A stretch of 8,159 nt of DNA from Flavobacteriales bacterium (GTDB lineage: Bacteria > Bacteroidota > Bacteroidia > Flavobacteriales_D > Sanyastnellaceae), in the NCBI GenBank assembly GCA_947457285.1, contig CANGVZ010000082.1, forward strand, positions 1 through 8,159. Direction: 5' to 3'. Both the position numbers and the translations under genes were made by a program. Position 1 is the stretch's first letter. The number at the start of each line of letters is the position of its first letter. Under the pieces are notes generated by a model, which saw only the letters and a program-made list of their open reading frames with translations, did no database searches and was not told the DNA's origin. Below are positions 1 through 5,813 of the stretch, one piece after another.

Positions 1-87
1 CCTTTCACTCTCGCAATCGACAGTCTCATAGCCGATGGCGAATATTATCAATTCAAGCAATTTAGTAATTTTAAATCTCAAACAAAT

Positions 88-384
88 ATGACAAACAACA
101 TCACAGAGGTCGTAATCTACAAAATCAAAAGCGACAAAATAAGTGATTACAATGACATCGCTGAAAACACCAATCGCTTTCTAATGACCCAAAAAGGCTT
201 CATTGGAAGAAAAATACTGCAAGACCATAAAGATAAATCAATCTTCTTAGACTTCGTAGAATGGGAAACACTGGCGGATGCTGAAGCTGCAATGGAAAAA
301 TCGCAACAAGAAGTAACATTGATTCCGTTCTTTGAGTCCACTGAAAAAGTTATTACATTTAGCCATTACACCTTCTTCAAATAA
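88..384 (+). CDS. ABM-family (dimeric alpha-beta barrel) protein, coupled to sigma factor
   Basis: The 98-residue product has the size and pattern of an antibiotic biosynthesis monooxygenase (ABM) domain: an N-terminal strand (ITEVVIYKIK), a helix around residues 17-33, the strand pair GFIGRKILQD and FLDFVEWETL at about 38-62, and the typical DAEAAMEKSQ helix at 64-73. These proteins form small dimeric ferredoxin-like barrels; the substrate cannot be told from sequence. Its stop overlaps the start of the sigma factor gene (TAATG), so the two are co-translated and probably work together. The ATG at 88 is chosen because ABM proteins begin right at this strand. No Shine-Dalgarno sequence is visible. 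The reading frame stays open upstream to base 1 (29 sense codons), so a longer protein or a fusion cannot be excluded. Fold assignment is fairly sure; function is not. Confidence 0.8.
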   Translation: MTNNITEVVIYKIKSDKISDYNDIAENTNRFLMTQKGFIGRKILQDHKDKSIFLDFVEWETLADAEAAMEKSQQEVTLIPFFESTEKVITFSHYTFFK

Positions 385-1244
385 TGACCAAATTCACAAT
401 TAATACAGAAGAAAAACAACTTATTGATAATGCTCTGGGCGGATCCAAGACCGCCCTTGAGCATCTATTAAAACTTCATTACAATTATATTTACAATGTT
501 GCATTGCGATTTGTATTAAACCCAAATGATGCGGAAGACTTAACGCAAGAAGCTATAATCAAAGTCATCACCAAACTCTCTCAATTCAACCATCAATCAG
601 ATTTCAAAACATGGATATATCGTATCGTATTTAATCACTTCTTGAATAGTAATCGCAAGAAAATGGAAACCGTTGTTCACGATTTCACCGAATACGGTCA
701 AGCATTAGATGGCATTGGATTCGAAGAGCTTACCGACTATGAACAAAAAGAACTAAAAGAGAAAATTGAGGACGCAAAAATTGGTTGTATGACTGGTATG
801 TTACTCTGCCTTAATAGAGAACAACGACTAGTGTACATCCTTGGAGAAATATTCGAAGTTGACAGCAAAGTGGGCGCAGAAATACTTTCAATTTCGTCAG
901 ATAACTTCCGACAACAATTAACGAGAGCAAGAAAAGACTTATATAGCTTTATGAACAATAAATGCGGACTCGTTAATACAGAAAATCCTTGTCGATGTCC
1001 AAAAAAAACTAAAGGTTTTATTAAAGCCGGATGGGTAAATGAGAATGACCTACAATTTAATAATTATTTTGCAAAACGCGTATCTGAAATTGCCATTGAA
1101 AAAGCTAACCAATGTGATCAACTCATTGATGAAAGATACGCCAGCTTGTTTAAAGACCACCCCTATTATGATAAAGACAAATCTTCAGAGCTCATCAAAA
1201 AAATAACAACCGATCAAGAGTTAAAAAACATATTTGACCTTTGA
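384..1244 (+). CDS. ECF-like sigma-70 family RNA polymerase sigma factor with cysteine-rich C-terminal extension
   Basis: This 286-residue protein should direct RNA polymerase to a specific promoter set. Region 2 spans about residues 24-92, with the region 2.2/2.3 motif DAEDLTQEAIIK (49-60) and the region 2.4-like segment FKTWIYRIVFNHFLN (74-88). A linker rich in acidic residues and lysine (93-135) precedes region 4 (about 139-190), whose helix-turn-helix covers VGAEILSISSDNFRQQLTRARKDL. Typical ECF sigma factors end here at about 190 residues. This one carries about 95 more, starting with a CX8CXC motif (C194, C203, C205, in CGLVN...NPCRCPKK), followed by a mostly helical tail. I recall this tail from other Bacteroidota and Clostridia sigma factors, but its role is unknown to me; metal binding is a guess. 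No anti-sigma gene is adjacent. The start overlaps the stop of the ABM gene by 1 nt. Confidence 0.88.
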   Translation: MTKFTINTEEKQLIDNALGGSKTALEHLLKLHYNYIYNVALRFVLNPNDAEDLTQEAIIKVITKLSQFNHQSDFKTWIYRIVFNHFLNSNRKKMETVVHDFTEYGQALDGIGFEELTDYEQKELKEKIEDAKIGCMTGMLLCLNREQRLVYILGEIFEVDSKVGAEILSISSDNFRQQLTRARKDLYSFMNNKCGLVNTENPCRCPKKTKGFIKAGWVNENDLQFNNYFAKRVSEIAIEKANQCDQLIDERYASLFKDHPYYDKDKSSELIKKITTDQELKNIFDL

Positions 1245-1368
1245 TCAGCCTTGCCTGAATGGGTAGGCTAACATAAATAATCCAAAATTCAAAAATCTCG
1301 TTCCTGTTCCCCCGTTCCCCAAAACCCCTTGTTCCCCGTTCTTTTCCTCCTTGTTCTTTTCCCCCGTT
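1245..1368. other. Convergent intergenic region with imperfect hairpin and C-rich GTTC-repeat tract
   Basis: This 124-nt gap separates two convergent genes. Just after the sigma factor stop, AGCCT (about 1248-1252) and AGGCT (about 1265-1269) could form an imperfect stem-loop, a weak terminator candidate without a clear U-tract. From about 1299 to 1370 the plus strand is almost pure pyrimidine plus G in short irregular units of the type GTTC followed by C runs. No gene is credible here; minus-strand open frames crossing it are low-complexity artefacts of the repeat. Confidence 0.6.
1309..1365 (-). other. Potential G-quadruplex in the 3' region of nnr (minus strand)
   Basis: The plus strand carries C runs at 1309-1313, 1317-1320, 1325-1328 and 1334-1337, separated by GTT, AAAA and TTGTT. 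The minus strand therefore has four consecutive tracts of at least four G with loops of 5, 4 and 3 nt, which meets the usual G-quadruplex pattern. A fifth C run lies at 1361-1365. Because nnr is transcribed on this strand and stops at 1369, the structure would sit in the nnr mRNA 3' end. Any role in termination or mRNA stability is inference. Confidence 0.6.
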
Positions 1369-2883
1369 CTATTCATCAAACGCAAGTCCGATTGCGTCGA
1401 TGAGGTCTGTAGGGAGCATGGCTTGTTCGCCGTAGTCTGCGCGGGCAATATCGCCGGCTTTACCATGATAATAAACGCCCATGATGGCGCTCTCTTCAGC
1501 GGTATAACCCTGCGCCATCAATGAGGTAATCATTCCAGTGAGCACATCACCACTGCCGCCCTTAGCCATACCAGGGTTGCCGGTACAATTGAAATATGCC
1601 GTTCCGTCAGGAGTGACAATCGCGGTGTGCGCACCTTTCAAGACAATGGTGACCAAGTACTTTTTTGCAAACGCAATTTGCTTGGCGTGCCGATCAAAAT
1701 CGTCATTGCACGGTCCAACAAGCCTTTCAAACTCCTTGATATGCGGAGTTAAGACGCTACCTTTTTGTAGTTTTGACAATAAGTCGACTTCTTGTGCGAG
1801 TATGTTGATGGCATCAGCATCCCAGACCATAGGCTTCTGATATTCATCTAATAATCTCTTCACCGCATGCTTCGATACCTCTTCCATTCCGATGCCTGGA
1901 CCGATTCCTATAACCGAATACTTGTTCGGTTCTTCGATACCAGTGAATTTGTCTTCATCCTTATCCAAGTCTATCAAAGCCTCGGGTAGAGAATGATGTA
2001 AGAGCATCTCTCCACGCGCTGGAATATGCATCGTAGTAAGACCATTTCCTGTTCGCATACAAGCCTTTCCTGCCAACACAGCAGCACCTAATTTACCTTT
2101 ACTACCAGCAATAATGCACGCATGTCCAAAGGTTCCCTTGTGTCCATACTTCTCTTTGAGACGTAAAAGCGAATTGACGAAAAACTCATTGAGGTAATAT
2201 TTATTCACCGCCTTCTCATCTAGAAAAGAAAGATCCAAATGAATGTCCACGGTAAGCCAATCCTTGACATTACCTGCATTTTGCGGCATCAGAAAGGCAA
2301 GCTTAGGATAAGAAAAAGAAATCGTTAAATCGGCAGCAACTGCCGTTCCCTTTGTAGTTGTATCCGCAAGAAGTCCAGAGGGTATGTCGATGCTGATGGT
2401 GAAATTTTCACATTCATTTATTTTGGAAATCACATCCAACAACAAACCGCTCACATCGCGATTTACGCCTGTACCGAGGAGGGCATCGATGATGATATCG
2501 GATGGATCCATTGTCGGCCAAGAAGATACATTATGAATAAAATTGAGAGCTACATCCGACTCGTTGATCAGGCGTTCCATATTGGCCGCGGCGTCGGGCG
2601 AGAGCTGGCCGCCTTCGTTTACCAGATAAACATTCACCTCAAATCCGTTGGTATGCAAAATACGAGCGATTGCGAGTCCGTCGCCACCATTGTTGCCGAT
2701 GCCACAAAAGATGTGATAGACTACCTCGGCGTCCAGATCGAGTGACATCAGTCTCGCCGCCGCCGCTTCAGAGGCGCGCTCCATTAAATCGAGTGATGAT
2801 ATGGGCTCACTTTTAATGGTGAATGCATCGGCGGCGCGCACTTGGTCAACAGAGAGAATAGGAATGAGCAGTTTCTTTTGCAT
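1369..2883 (-). CDS. nnr: Bifunctional NAD(P)H-hydrate epimerase / ADP-dependent NAD(P)H-hydrate dehydratase
   Basis: This cytosolic metabolite-repair enzyme acts on damaged, hydrated NADH and NADPH (NADHX/NADPHX). The N-terminal half interconverts the R and S epimers, and the C-terminal half uses ADP to dehydrate the S form back to NAD(P)H. The 504-residue length is that of the complete fused YjeF family. The YjeF_N domain (about 1-220) shows the GNNGGDG loop at 63-69, DALLGTG at 133-139 and SIDIPSG at 164-170. The ribokinase-like dehydratase domain (about 235-504) shows HKGTFGH (248-254), WDADAIN (354-360), LTPHIKEFERL (378-388) and NPGMAKGGSGDVLTG (436-450), with D446 the probable catalytic base. 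All key motifs look intact. The ATG at 2883 is right for the family, which begins with a strand leading into SVDQVRAAD. It is a single gene, divergent from the exported protein and convergent with the sigma factor. Confidence 0.96.
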   Translation of the reverse strand: MQKKLLIPILSVDQVRAADAFTIKSEPISSLDLMERASEAAAARLMSLDLDAEVVYHIFCGIGNNGGDGLAIARILHTNGFEVNVYLVNEGGQLSPDAAANMERLINESDVALNFIHNVSSWPTMDPSDIIIDALLGTGVNRDVSGLLLDVISKINECENFTISIDIPSGLLADTTTKGTAVAADLTISFSYPKLAFLMPQNAGNVKDWLTVDIHLDLSFLDEKAVNKYYLNEFFVNSLLRLKEKYGHKGTFGHACIIAGSKGKLGAAVLAGKACMRTGNGLTTMHIPARGEMLLHHSLPEALIDLDKDEDKFTGIEEPNKYSVIGIGPGIGMEEVSKHAVKRLLDEYQKPMVWDADAINILAQEVDLLSKLQKGSVLTPHIKEFERLVGPCNDDFDRHAKQIAFAKKYLVTIVLKGAHTAIVTPDGTAYFNCTGNPGMAKGGSGDVLTGMITSLMAQGYTAEESAIMGVYYHGKAGDIARADYGEQAMLPTDLIDAIGLAFDE

Positions 2884-2907
2884 TTGCGAAAAATAAAACT
2901 ATATTTG
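2877..2907 (+). promoter_or_regulatory. Bacteroidota-type promoter for the exported-protein gene
   Basis: TTTG (2877-2880), a 19-nt spacer and TATATTTG (2900-2907) match the Bacteroidota housekeeping consensus TTTG-N17-23-TAnnTTTG exactly. Transcription would begin near 2912-2915, giving a very short leader before the ATG at 2926. The -33 element and the first spacer bases overlap the nnr start codon (2881-2883), so polymerase binding here could interfere with nnr expression. No equally good promoter for nnr was found in the 42-nt gap. Confidence 0.6.
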
Positions 2908-2925
2908 ATAGAAATAACATCTGCA

Positions 2926-3369
2926 ATGAAAACACTATTCACCTCTTTAGCACTCGTGCTCGCGTTTTCAGCACAGTCACAAATCACCCGTTTCAACGGT
3001 TTCCCATTAGATGCCAATACCTCAGAACGCTTGAAAGGTTCGGTAGTAGAAGTATATGTCGATGGCGTGCTTCAAGAAACAAAGCAAGTCAAAGGGAAAA
3101 AGATCAAGGTAAAACATGTAGGCAAGGGTGCTGTAATTATCAAAGTATCCAAAGCAGGTTATGATGATTATTTCTTCGGTATGGATTACAGCGCGGCCCC
3201 AGCGGATACAAAATCAGCGCTCAATATTCCAATTAGAATGACATTGCAAGGAACCGGCAAAGGCGATGAAACTTTAGCAGGCGATTGGATCTACAACCCA
3301 AAAGAAGAAACGCCTATTGAATGCAACGTTGTCACCCAAGGCGAGTTGAAAGCGCGGTTGAAGGGGTAG
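2926..3369 (+). CDS. Exported protein of unknown function with signal peptide and a beta-sandwich-like domain
   Basis: The 147-residue product starts with a clear Sec signal peptide: K2, a hydrophobic core (LFTSLALVLAFSA, about 4-16) and a likely signal peptidase I site after AQS (residue 18). The mature part is rich in beta strands: SVVEVYVDGVLQETKQVKGKKIKVKHVGKG and VIIKVSKAGYDDYFF (about 39-84) have the rhythm of carboxypeptidase-regulatory-like or PEGA-like beta-sandwich domains that are common in periplasmic and outer-membrane proteins of this phylum. That is a resemblance only. I do not recognise the family. An in-frame ATG at 2842 is rejected because it lies inside nnr and upstream of the promoter, and would bury the signal peptide. 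The protein ends RLKG, as does the RES toxin downstream. Confidence 0.75.
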   Translation: MKTLFTSLALVLAFSAQSQITRFNGFPLDANTSERLKGSVVEVYVDGVLQETKQVKGKKIKVKHVGKGAVIIKVSKAGYDDYFFGMDYSAAPADTKSALNIPIRMTLQGTGKGDETLAGDWIYNPKEETPIECNVVTQGELKARLKG

Positions 3370-3374
3370 ATTGA

Positions 3375-3392
3375 AAGATTGCTAACAATCTT
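3375..3392. terminator. Small perfect stem-loop after the exported-protein gene
   Basis: AAGATTG (3375-3381), loop CTAA and CAATCTT (3386-3392) form a 7-bp perfect stem six bases after the stop codon. There is no U-tract, so intrinsic termination would be weak. The left arm lies in a GATTGAAAGATTG element that also occurs at 7332-7345. Confidence 0.35.
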
Positions 3393-3400
3393 ACAGCTAA

Positions 3401-3434
3401 AACAGATTTGTTGTATCTTTACAACAAATCTGTT
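3401..3434. promoter_or_regulatory. Perfect 15-bp inverted repeat, probable operator/promoter of the toxin-antitoxin operon
   Basis: AACAGATTTGTTGTA (3401-3415) and its exact reverse complement (3420-3434) flank the 4-nt centre TCTT. The repeat ends 5 nt before the antitoxin ATG at 3440. A -7-like TATCTTTA lies at its centre (3414-3421). Type II antitoxins with an Xre helix-turn-helix usually bind dyads over their own promoter, so this is the natural autoregulatory operator. As RNA it would form a very stable hairpin next to the start codon, so an effect on translation is also possible. The repeat is directly seen; its role is inferred. Confidence 0.7.
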
Positions 3435-3439
3435 GTTTA

Positions 3440-3934
3440 ATGACAACTTCTAATAAAAAGACTACAGATAAAACAGTTCGAAAAAAAGATTCGAAACGAG
3501 CTCATAAAAAATCTCGTGTGTTTACGATTGCCTCAGAGAAGAAGAAATTCGAATGGTCAAATAATACCGAACGTGTGGAAATCATACGGAAGGGCATTCC
3601 TTATCAGGCGATAGAAGTTATTAGCAAAAGAATCCAGAGTCCTGTTAAAACCTTATTGGTCTTGATGGATATTCCTCAAACGACATACAATAAAAAGAAA
3701 AGCGAACGCTCATTACTCGACAGTCGAGACAGTGAACTTCTCATACTTCTTACTGAACTTCTTGACTATGGAATAGAGGTATTTAATTTTGAAGAAGAAA
3801 AATTCCAACGATGGCTTAAAAAGCCAAACCTTTCGTTAAATGGCCAAACACCAGAAAGTTTGTTTGATACTGTAACAGGTATCGAAGAAGTGCGCTTCAC
3901 CCTCAATCGTATCGAATTCGGAATGTTCGCGTGA
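3440..3934 (+). CDS. Type II antitoxin, Xre/MbcA/ParS family (partner of RES toxin)
   Basis: The 164-residue protein has three parts. Residues 1-37 form a lysine-rich, probably disordered leader. Residues about 43-92 form an Xre-like helix-turn-helix (RVEIIRKGIPYQAIEVISKRI, then LMDIPQTTYNKKK). Residues about 105-164 form the MbcA/ParS/DUF2384 toxin-binding domain, with the typical ending NGQTPESLFDTVTGIEEV...RIEFGMFA. Antitoxins of this family bind the RES toxin through this C-terminal end and block its active site, and the complex represses its own promoter. The length is in the family range. The stop overlaps the toxin start (TGATG), so the two are translated in tandem, antitoxin first. 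The 15-bp inverted repeat just upstream is the likely binding site. Confidence 0.9.
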   Translation: MTTSNKKTTDKTVRKKDSKRAHKKSRVFTIASEKKKFEWSNNTERVEIIRKGIPYQAIEVISKRIQSPVKTLLVLMDIPQTTYNKKKSERSLLDSRDSELLILLTELLDYGIEVFNFEEEKFQRWLKKPNLSLNGQTPESLFDTVTGIEEVRFTLNRIEFGMFA

Positions 3935-4401
3935 TGAAGGTTTATAGAGTAGAAAGAGCCAAATATTTAAAAATGACACTTTCCGGGCATGGCGCTGCCA
4001 TGACTAAAGGGTTCCGGTGGAATAGCCTGAATACACGTTTGGTGTATACTTCTGATAGCAGGGCACTCGCAACACTTGAGGTCACAGCCCACCTAGATAT
4101 GGCGGAGGATCTTCCCAATGATCGATATTATGTAGAAATTGAGATACCTCAAGAAATCAAAATTCAAGAGATTACGAAAGCCGACCTTCCCAGAAATTGG
4201 GACGCCAAGCCGCCAAATCATGCCACTCAAGTTATTGGAGATAGTTTCGTTTTGGCCTCAGAGGCAGCTGTATTGAAAGTACCCAGCGCAATTGTACCAT
4301 TCGAATTCAACTATCTTATCAATCCCCTGCATCCAGATGCCAAGCGTATAAAGGTGACTTCCAAAACACCGATGAAGTTTGATCACAGGTTGAAGGGGTG
4401 A
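3934..4401 (+). CDS. RES-domain toxin (NAD+-degrading type II toxin)
   Basis: This 155-residue RES-domain protein should be the toxin of the pair. Characterised relatives (Pseudomonas putida Res, Mycobacterium MbcT) deplete NAD+, while a Sinorhizobium relative ADP-ribosylates phosphoribosyl-pyrophosphate synthetase. The family hallmarks are present: R28 in KGFRWNS, Y38 in LVYTS, E49 in ALATLEV and S118 in KVPSAIVP. The conserved tail EFNYLINPLHPD follows (124-135). The usual GGRWN reads GFRWN here, a mild deviation. All catalytic-type residues appear intact, so the toxin is probably active. ATG at 3934 shares its A with the antitoxin TGA stop. The directly preceding GTG at 3931 is an alternative start adding one residue. 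It runs convergently towards the fic gene with only 14 bp between the stops. Confidence 0.92.
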   Translation: MKVYRVERAKYLKMTLSGHGAAMTKGFRWNSLNTRLVYTSDSRALATLEVTAHLDMAEDLPNDRYYVEIEIPQEIKIQEITKADLPRNWDAKPPNHATQVIGDSFVLASEAAVLKVPSAIVPFEFNYLINPLHPDAKRIKVTSKTPMKFDHRLKG

Positions 4402-4415
4402 GAAGGATTATCTCT

Positions 4416-5516
4416 TTATGACGTCCCCACCAATTCATACGACGCGCTGCGACCAGCGGCTTCTGACTTACGTAGGATTTTCATTTCAACAAGTTCATTG
4501 ATGTCTCGTAGTGCGGTATCGTTGGATACCTTGCAGATCTTAGCCCATTTGGAAGTCTGAAGCTTTCCTTCAAAACCGTCAAAAAGAAGATTGATAATTT
4601 TTCGTTGTCGCTCATTCAATTCAAGGCTCGAATGTTTCGACCAAAATTCTGCCTTCAACAACACTCTGGATGTAATGAACTCTGATGCCAATAGAGCTTT
4701 TTTCAAACACTCCAAAAACCACAACAACCACTTCGAAATATCTCCTTCGCTGTGTTGATCCTCCTGAAGCGTGCGATAATACTCTTTTCGATGCAGCATC
4801 ATTTGATTAGAAATACTGTAAAATCTATCGCTTGTGTTTTCAGATCGAGCTAAGAGCATATCACTGATGGCCCGTGCGATGCGCCCATTACCATCATCAA
4901 ATGGATGAATGATGATAAACCAGAAGTGCGCTATCGCCGCCTTGAGAACAAGGTCCAGATCATCTTGCTTATTCAGCCATTTTAAGAATACGTTCATTTC
5001 CTTTTTAACATGCTTGGCCTTTACAGCCTCATAGTGCACTTTTTCCTTTCCAGAGGCTCCAGAAATAACTTGCATCTCGCCTGTTCTATATCTTCCCACT
5101 TCGATCTTGTAGGCTCCGCTATATCCTGTTGGAAATAGTGCAGCATGCCAACCATAGAGTCTATCATGTGTTAAAGGGCTTTCAAAGCTTTCAATAGCAT
5201 CCAAATTTAGGTCGACAATGCCTTCAACTGAGCGGTTGCTTCTAACAAGACCAGCAGTTTTAATTCCCAATTTCCGGGCAACGGAGGATCTCACCTGATC
5301 ATAATTTAGATTCTCACCTTCTATTTGTGAGGACTTCATGATATCCAAAACGAGGATGTCCAATTTGGTTGATTCTCTCTGTTCAAACCCCAAACCCATC
5401 ATTTGCCCCAATATTTTACCTTGAAGAAACCGTACCTCTGCAAGAGCTGTACCTACGAGGCCTTCGTCCCAATCAAAATGCGGCCATTGGTCGTATTCGT
5501 AAATATATTTAGGCAT
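4416..5516 (-). CDS. Fic family protein (class II AMP-transferase) with C-terminal winged helix
   Basis: Fic enzymes transfer AMP, or occasionally other phosphate-containing groups, from a nucleotide to hydroxyl side chains of target proteins. The active-site motif HPFDDGNGRIAR (204-215) is a perfect match to HxFxDGNGRxxR, with catalytic H204. The inhibitory helix motif [S/T]xxxE[G/N] is present as SSQIEG (62-67), which makes this a class II, self-inhibited Fic; the glutamate is E66. The N-terminus (IYEYDQWPHFDWD, 5-17) resembles DUF4172. A winged-helix segment lies at about 298-362 (LNERQRKIINLLF...SNDTALRDINELVEMKIL), so the protein probably binds DNA and may control its own gene. The 366-residue length is normal. 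A structured double-dyad site lies directly upstream. The target protein cannot be predicted. Confidence 0.95.
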   Translation of the reverse strand: MPKYIYEYDQWPHFDWDEGLVGTALAEVRFLQGKILGQMMGLGFEQRESTKLDILVLDIMKSSQIEGENLNYDQVRSSVARKLGIKTAGLVRSNRSVEGIVDLNLDAIESFESPLTHDRLYGWHAALFPTGYSGAYKIEVGRYRTGEMQVISGASGKEKVHYEAVKAKHVKKEMNVFLKWLNKQDDLDLVLKAAIAHFWFIIIHPFDDGNGRIARAISDMLLARSENTSDRFYSISNQMMLHRKEYYRTLQEDQHSEGDISKWLLWFLECLKKALLASEFITSRVLLKAEFWSKHSSLELNERQRKIINLLFDGFEGKLQTSKWAKICKVSNDTALRDINELVEMKILRKSEAAGRSASYELVGTS

Positions 5517-5531
5517 TACTCAACATATTAT

Positions 5532-5591
5532 GCGGCGAATATACGAATTATTCACCGCAAAAATGCGGTGATTAGTGGGATTATTCGCCGC
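5532..5591. promoter_or_regulatory. Double-dyad operator upstream of fic (four GCGGYGAWTA half-sites)
   Basis: Four 10-bp half-sites alternate in orientation. A is GCGGCGAATA (5532-5541), B is TATTCACCGC (5549-5558), C is GCGGTGATTA (5565-5574) and D is TATTCGCCGC (5582-5591). A-B and C-D each form a 27-bp dyad with a 7-nt centre, and the two dyads are 6 nt apart. A and D are exact reverse complements; A versus B differs at one position and C versus D at two. B and C also form an 8-bp stem with an AAAA loop (5552-5571). Site A ends 15 nt before the fic ATG and overlaps a -7-like TATATTCG (minus strand, 5536-5543). The best guess for the binding protein is the winged helix of Fic itself; this is inference. 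Confidence 0.65.
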
Positions 5592-5592
5592 G

Positions 5593-5778
5593 TGGTTGAT
5601 CGCTTGAACGCATCGCAAATACTCTTACATTTTTACTTTTTGGCAAAGCCACTCTCCTGTTGTCGAGGGTAATTATTTTCTTCACCACATTCAGGTATTT
5701 CTGTGGGAAAAGAGCGGTCATGTGACCACCACTGCTTTGTCCATATCCGTAATTAAAACAATAGTCACCAGAGCCAAC
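5593..5778 (-). pseudogene. Remnant of an alpha/beta-hydrolase gene
   Basis: A minus-strand frame encodes about 62 residues that read as the middle of an alpha/beta hydrolase. A nucleophile-elbow-like GQSSG sits within YGYGQSSGGHM, followed by a helix (ALFPQKYLNVVKKI), then ITLDNRRVALPKSKNVRVFAMRSSDQP. I recall the LDNRR...LRSSDQP pattern from complete hydrolases of about 200-300 residues, in which histidine- and aspartate-bearing segments follow. Here the frame ends three codons after DQP, inside fic half-site D. On the N-terminal side it runs into the hairpin at 5781-5813, where similarity stops. Both ends are missing, so this is most likely a decayed fragment rather than an 85-residue gene. 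The identification comes from memory of the family and should be searched. Confidence 0.55.
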
Positions 5779-5780
5779 AA

Positions 5781-5813
5781 GCGTCAGGCGCAGCTTAAAA
5801 GCCCGCCTGACGC
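5781..5813. repeat. 10-bp-stem hairpin, possible terminator of the VOC gene or REP-like repeat
   Basis: GCGTCAGGCG (5781-5790) and CGCCTGACGC (5804-5813) are perfect complements around a 13-nt centre that holds its own 4-bp stem (GCTT-AA-AAGC). It lies 31 nt after the VOC gene stop in the direction of that gene's transcription. On that strand it is followed by TTGTTGG, a poor U-tract, so termination is possible but weak. Its G+C richness differs from the surroundings, as expected of a dispersed palindromic repeat. Confidence 0.5.

Noticed and set aside
1245..1466. Minus-strand frame of 73 residues over the C-rich tract
   Set aside because: Low-complexity translation of the GTTC/C-run tract that overlaps the end of nnr in another frame; no family resemblance.
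2842..2925. Upstream ATG at 2842 as start of the exported protein
   Set aside because: It lies inside nnr on the other strand, precedes the promoter and would put 28 residues before a clear signal peptide. The ATG at 2926 is preferred.
3931..3933. GTG at 3931 as start of the RES toxin
   Set aside because: It adds only one methionine; the ATG at 3934 overlapping the antitoxin stop is the simpler choice.
3356..4399. 12-bp direct repeat GGTTGAAGGGGT (3356-3367 and 4388-4399) flanking the toxin-antitoxin module
   Set aside because: It suggests an attachment-type duplication, but both copies are the last codons of genes ending RLKG, and one or two 12-mer matches are expected by chance in a window of this size.
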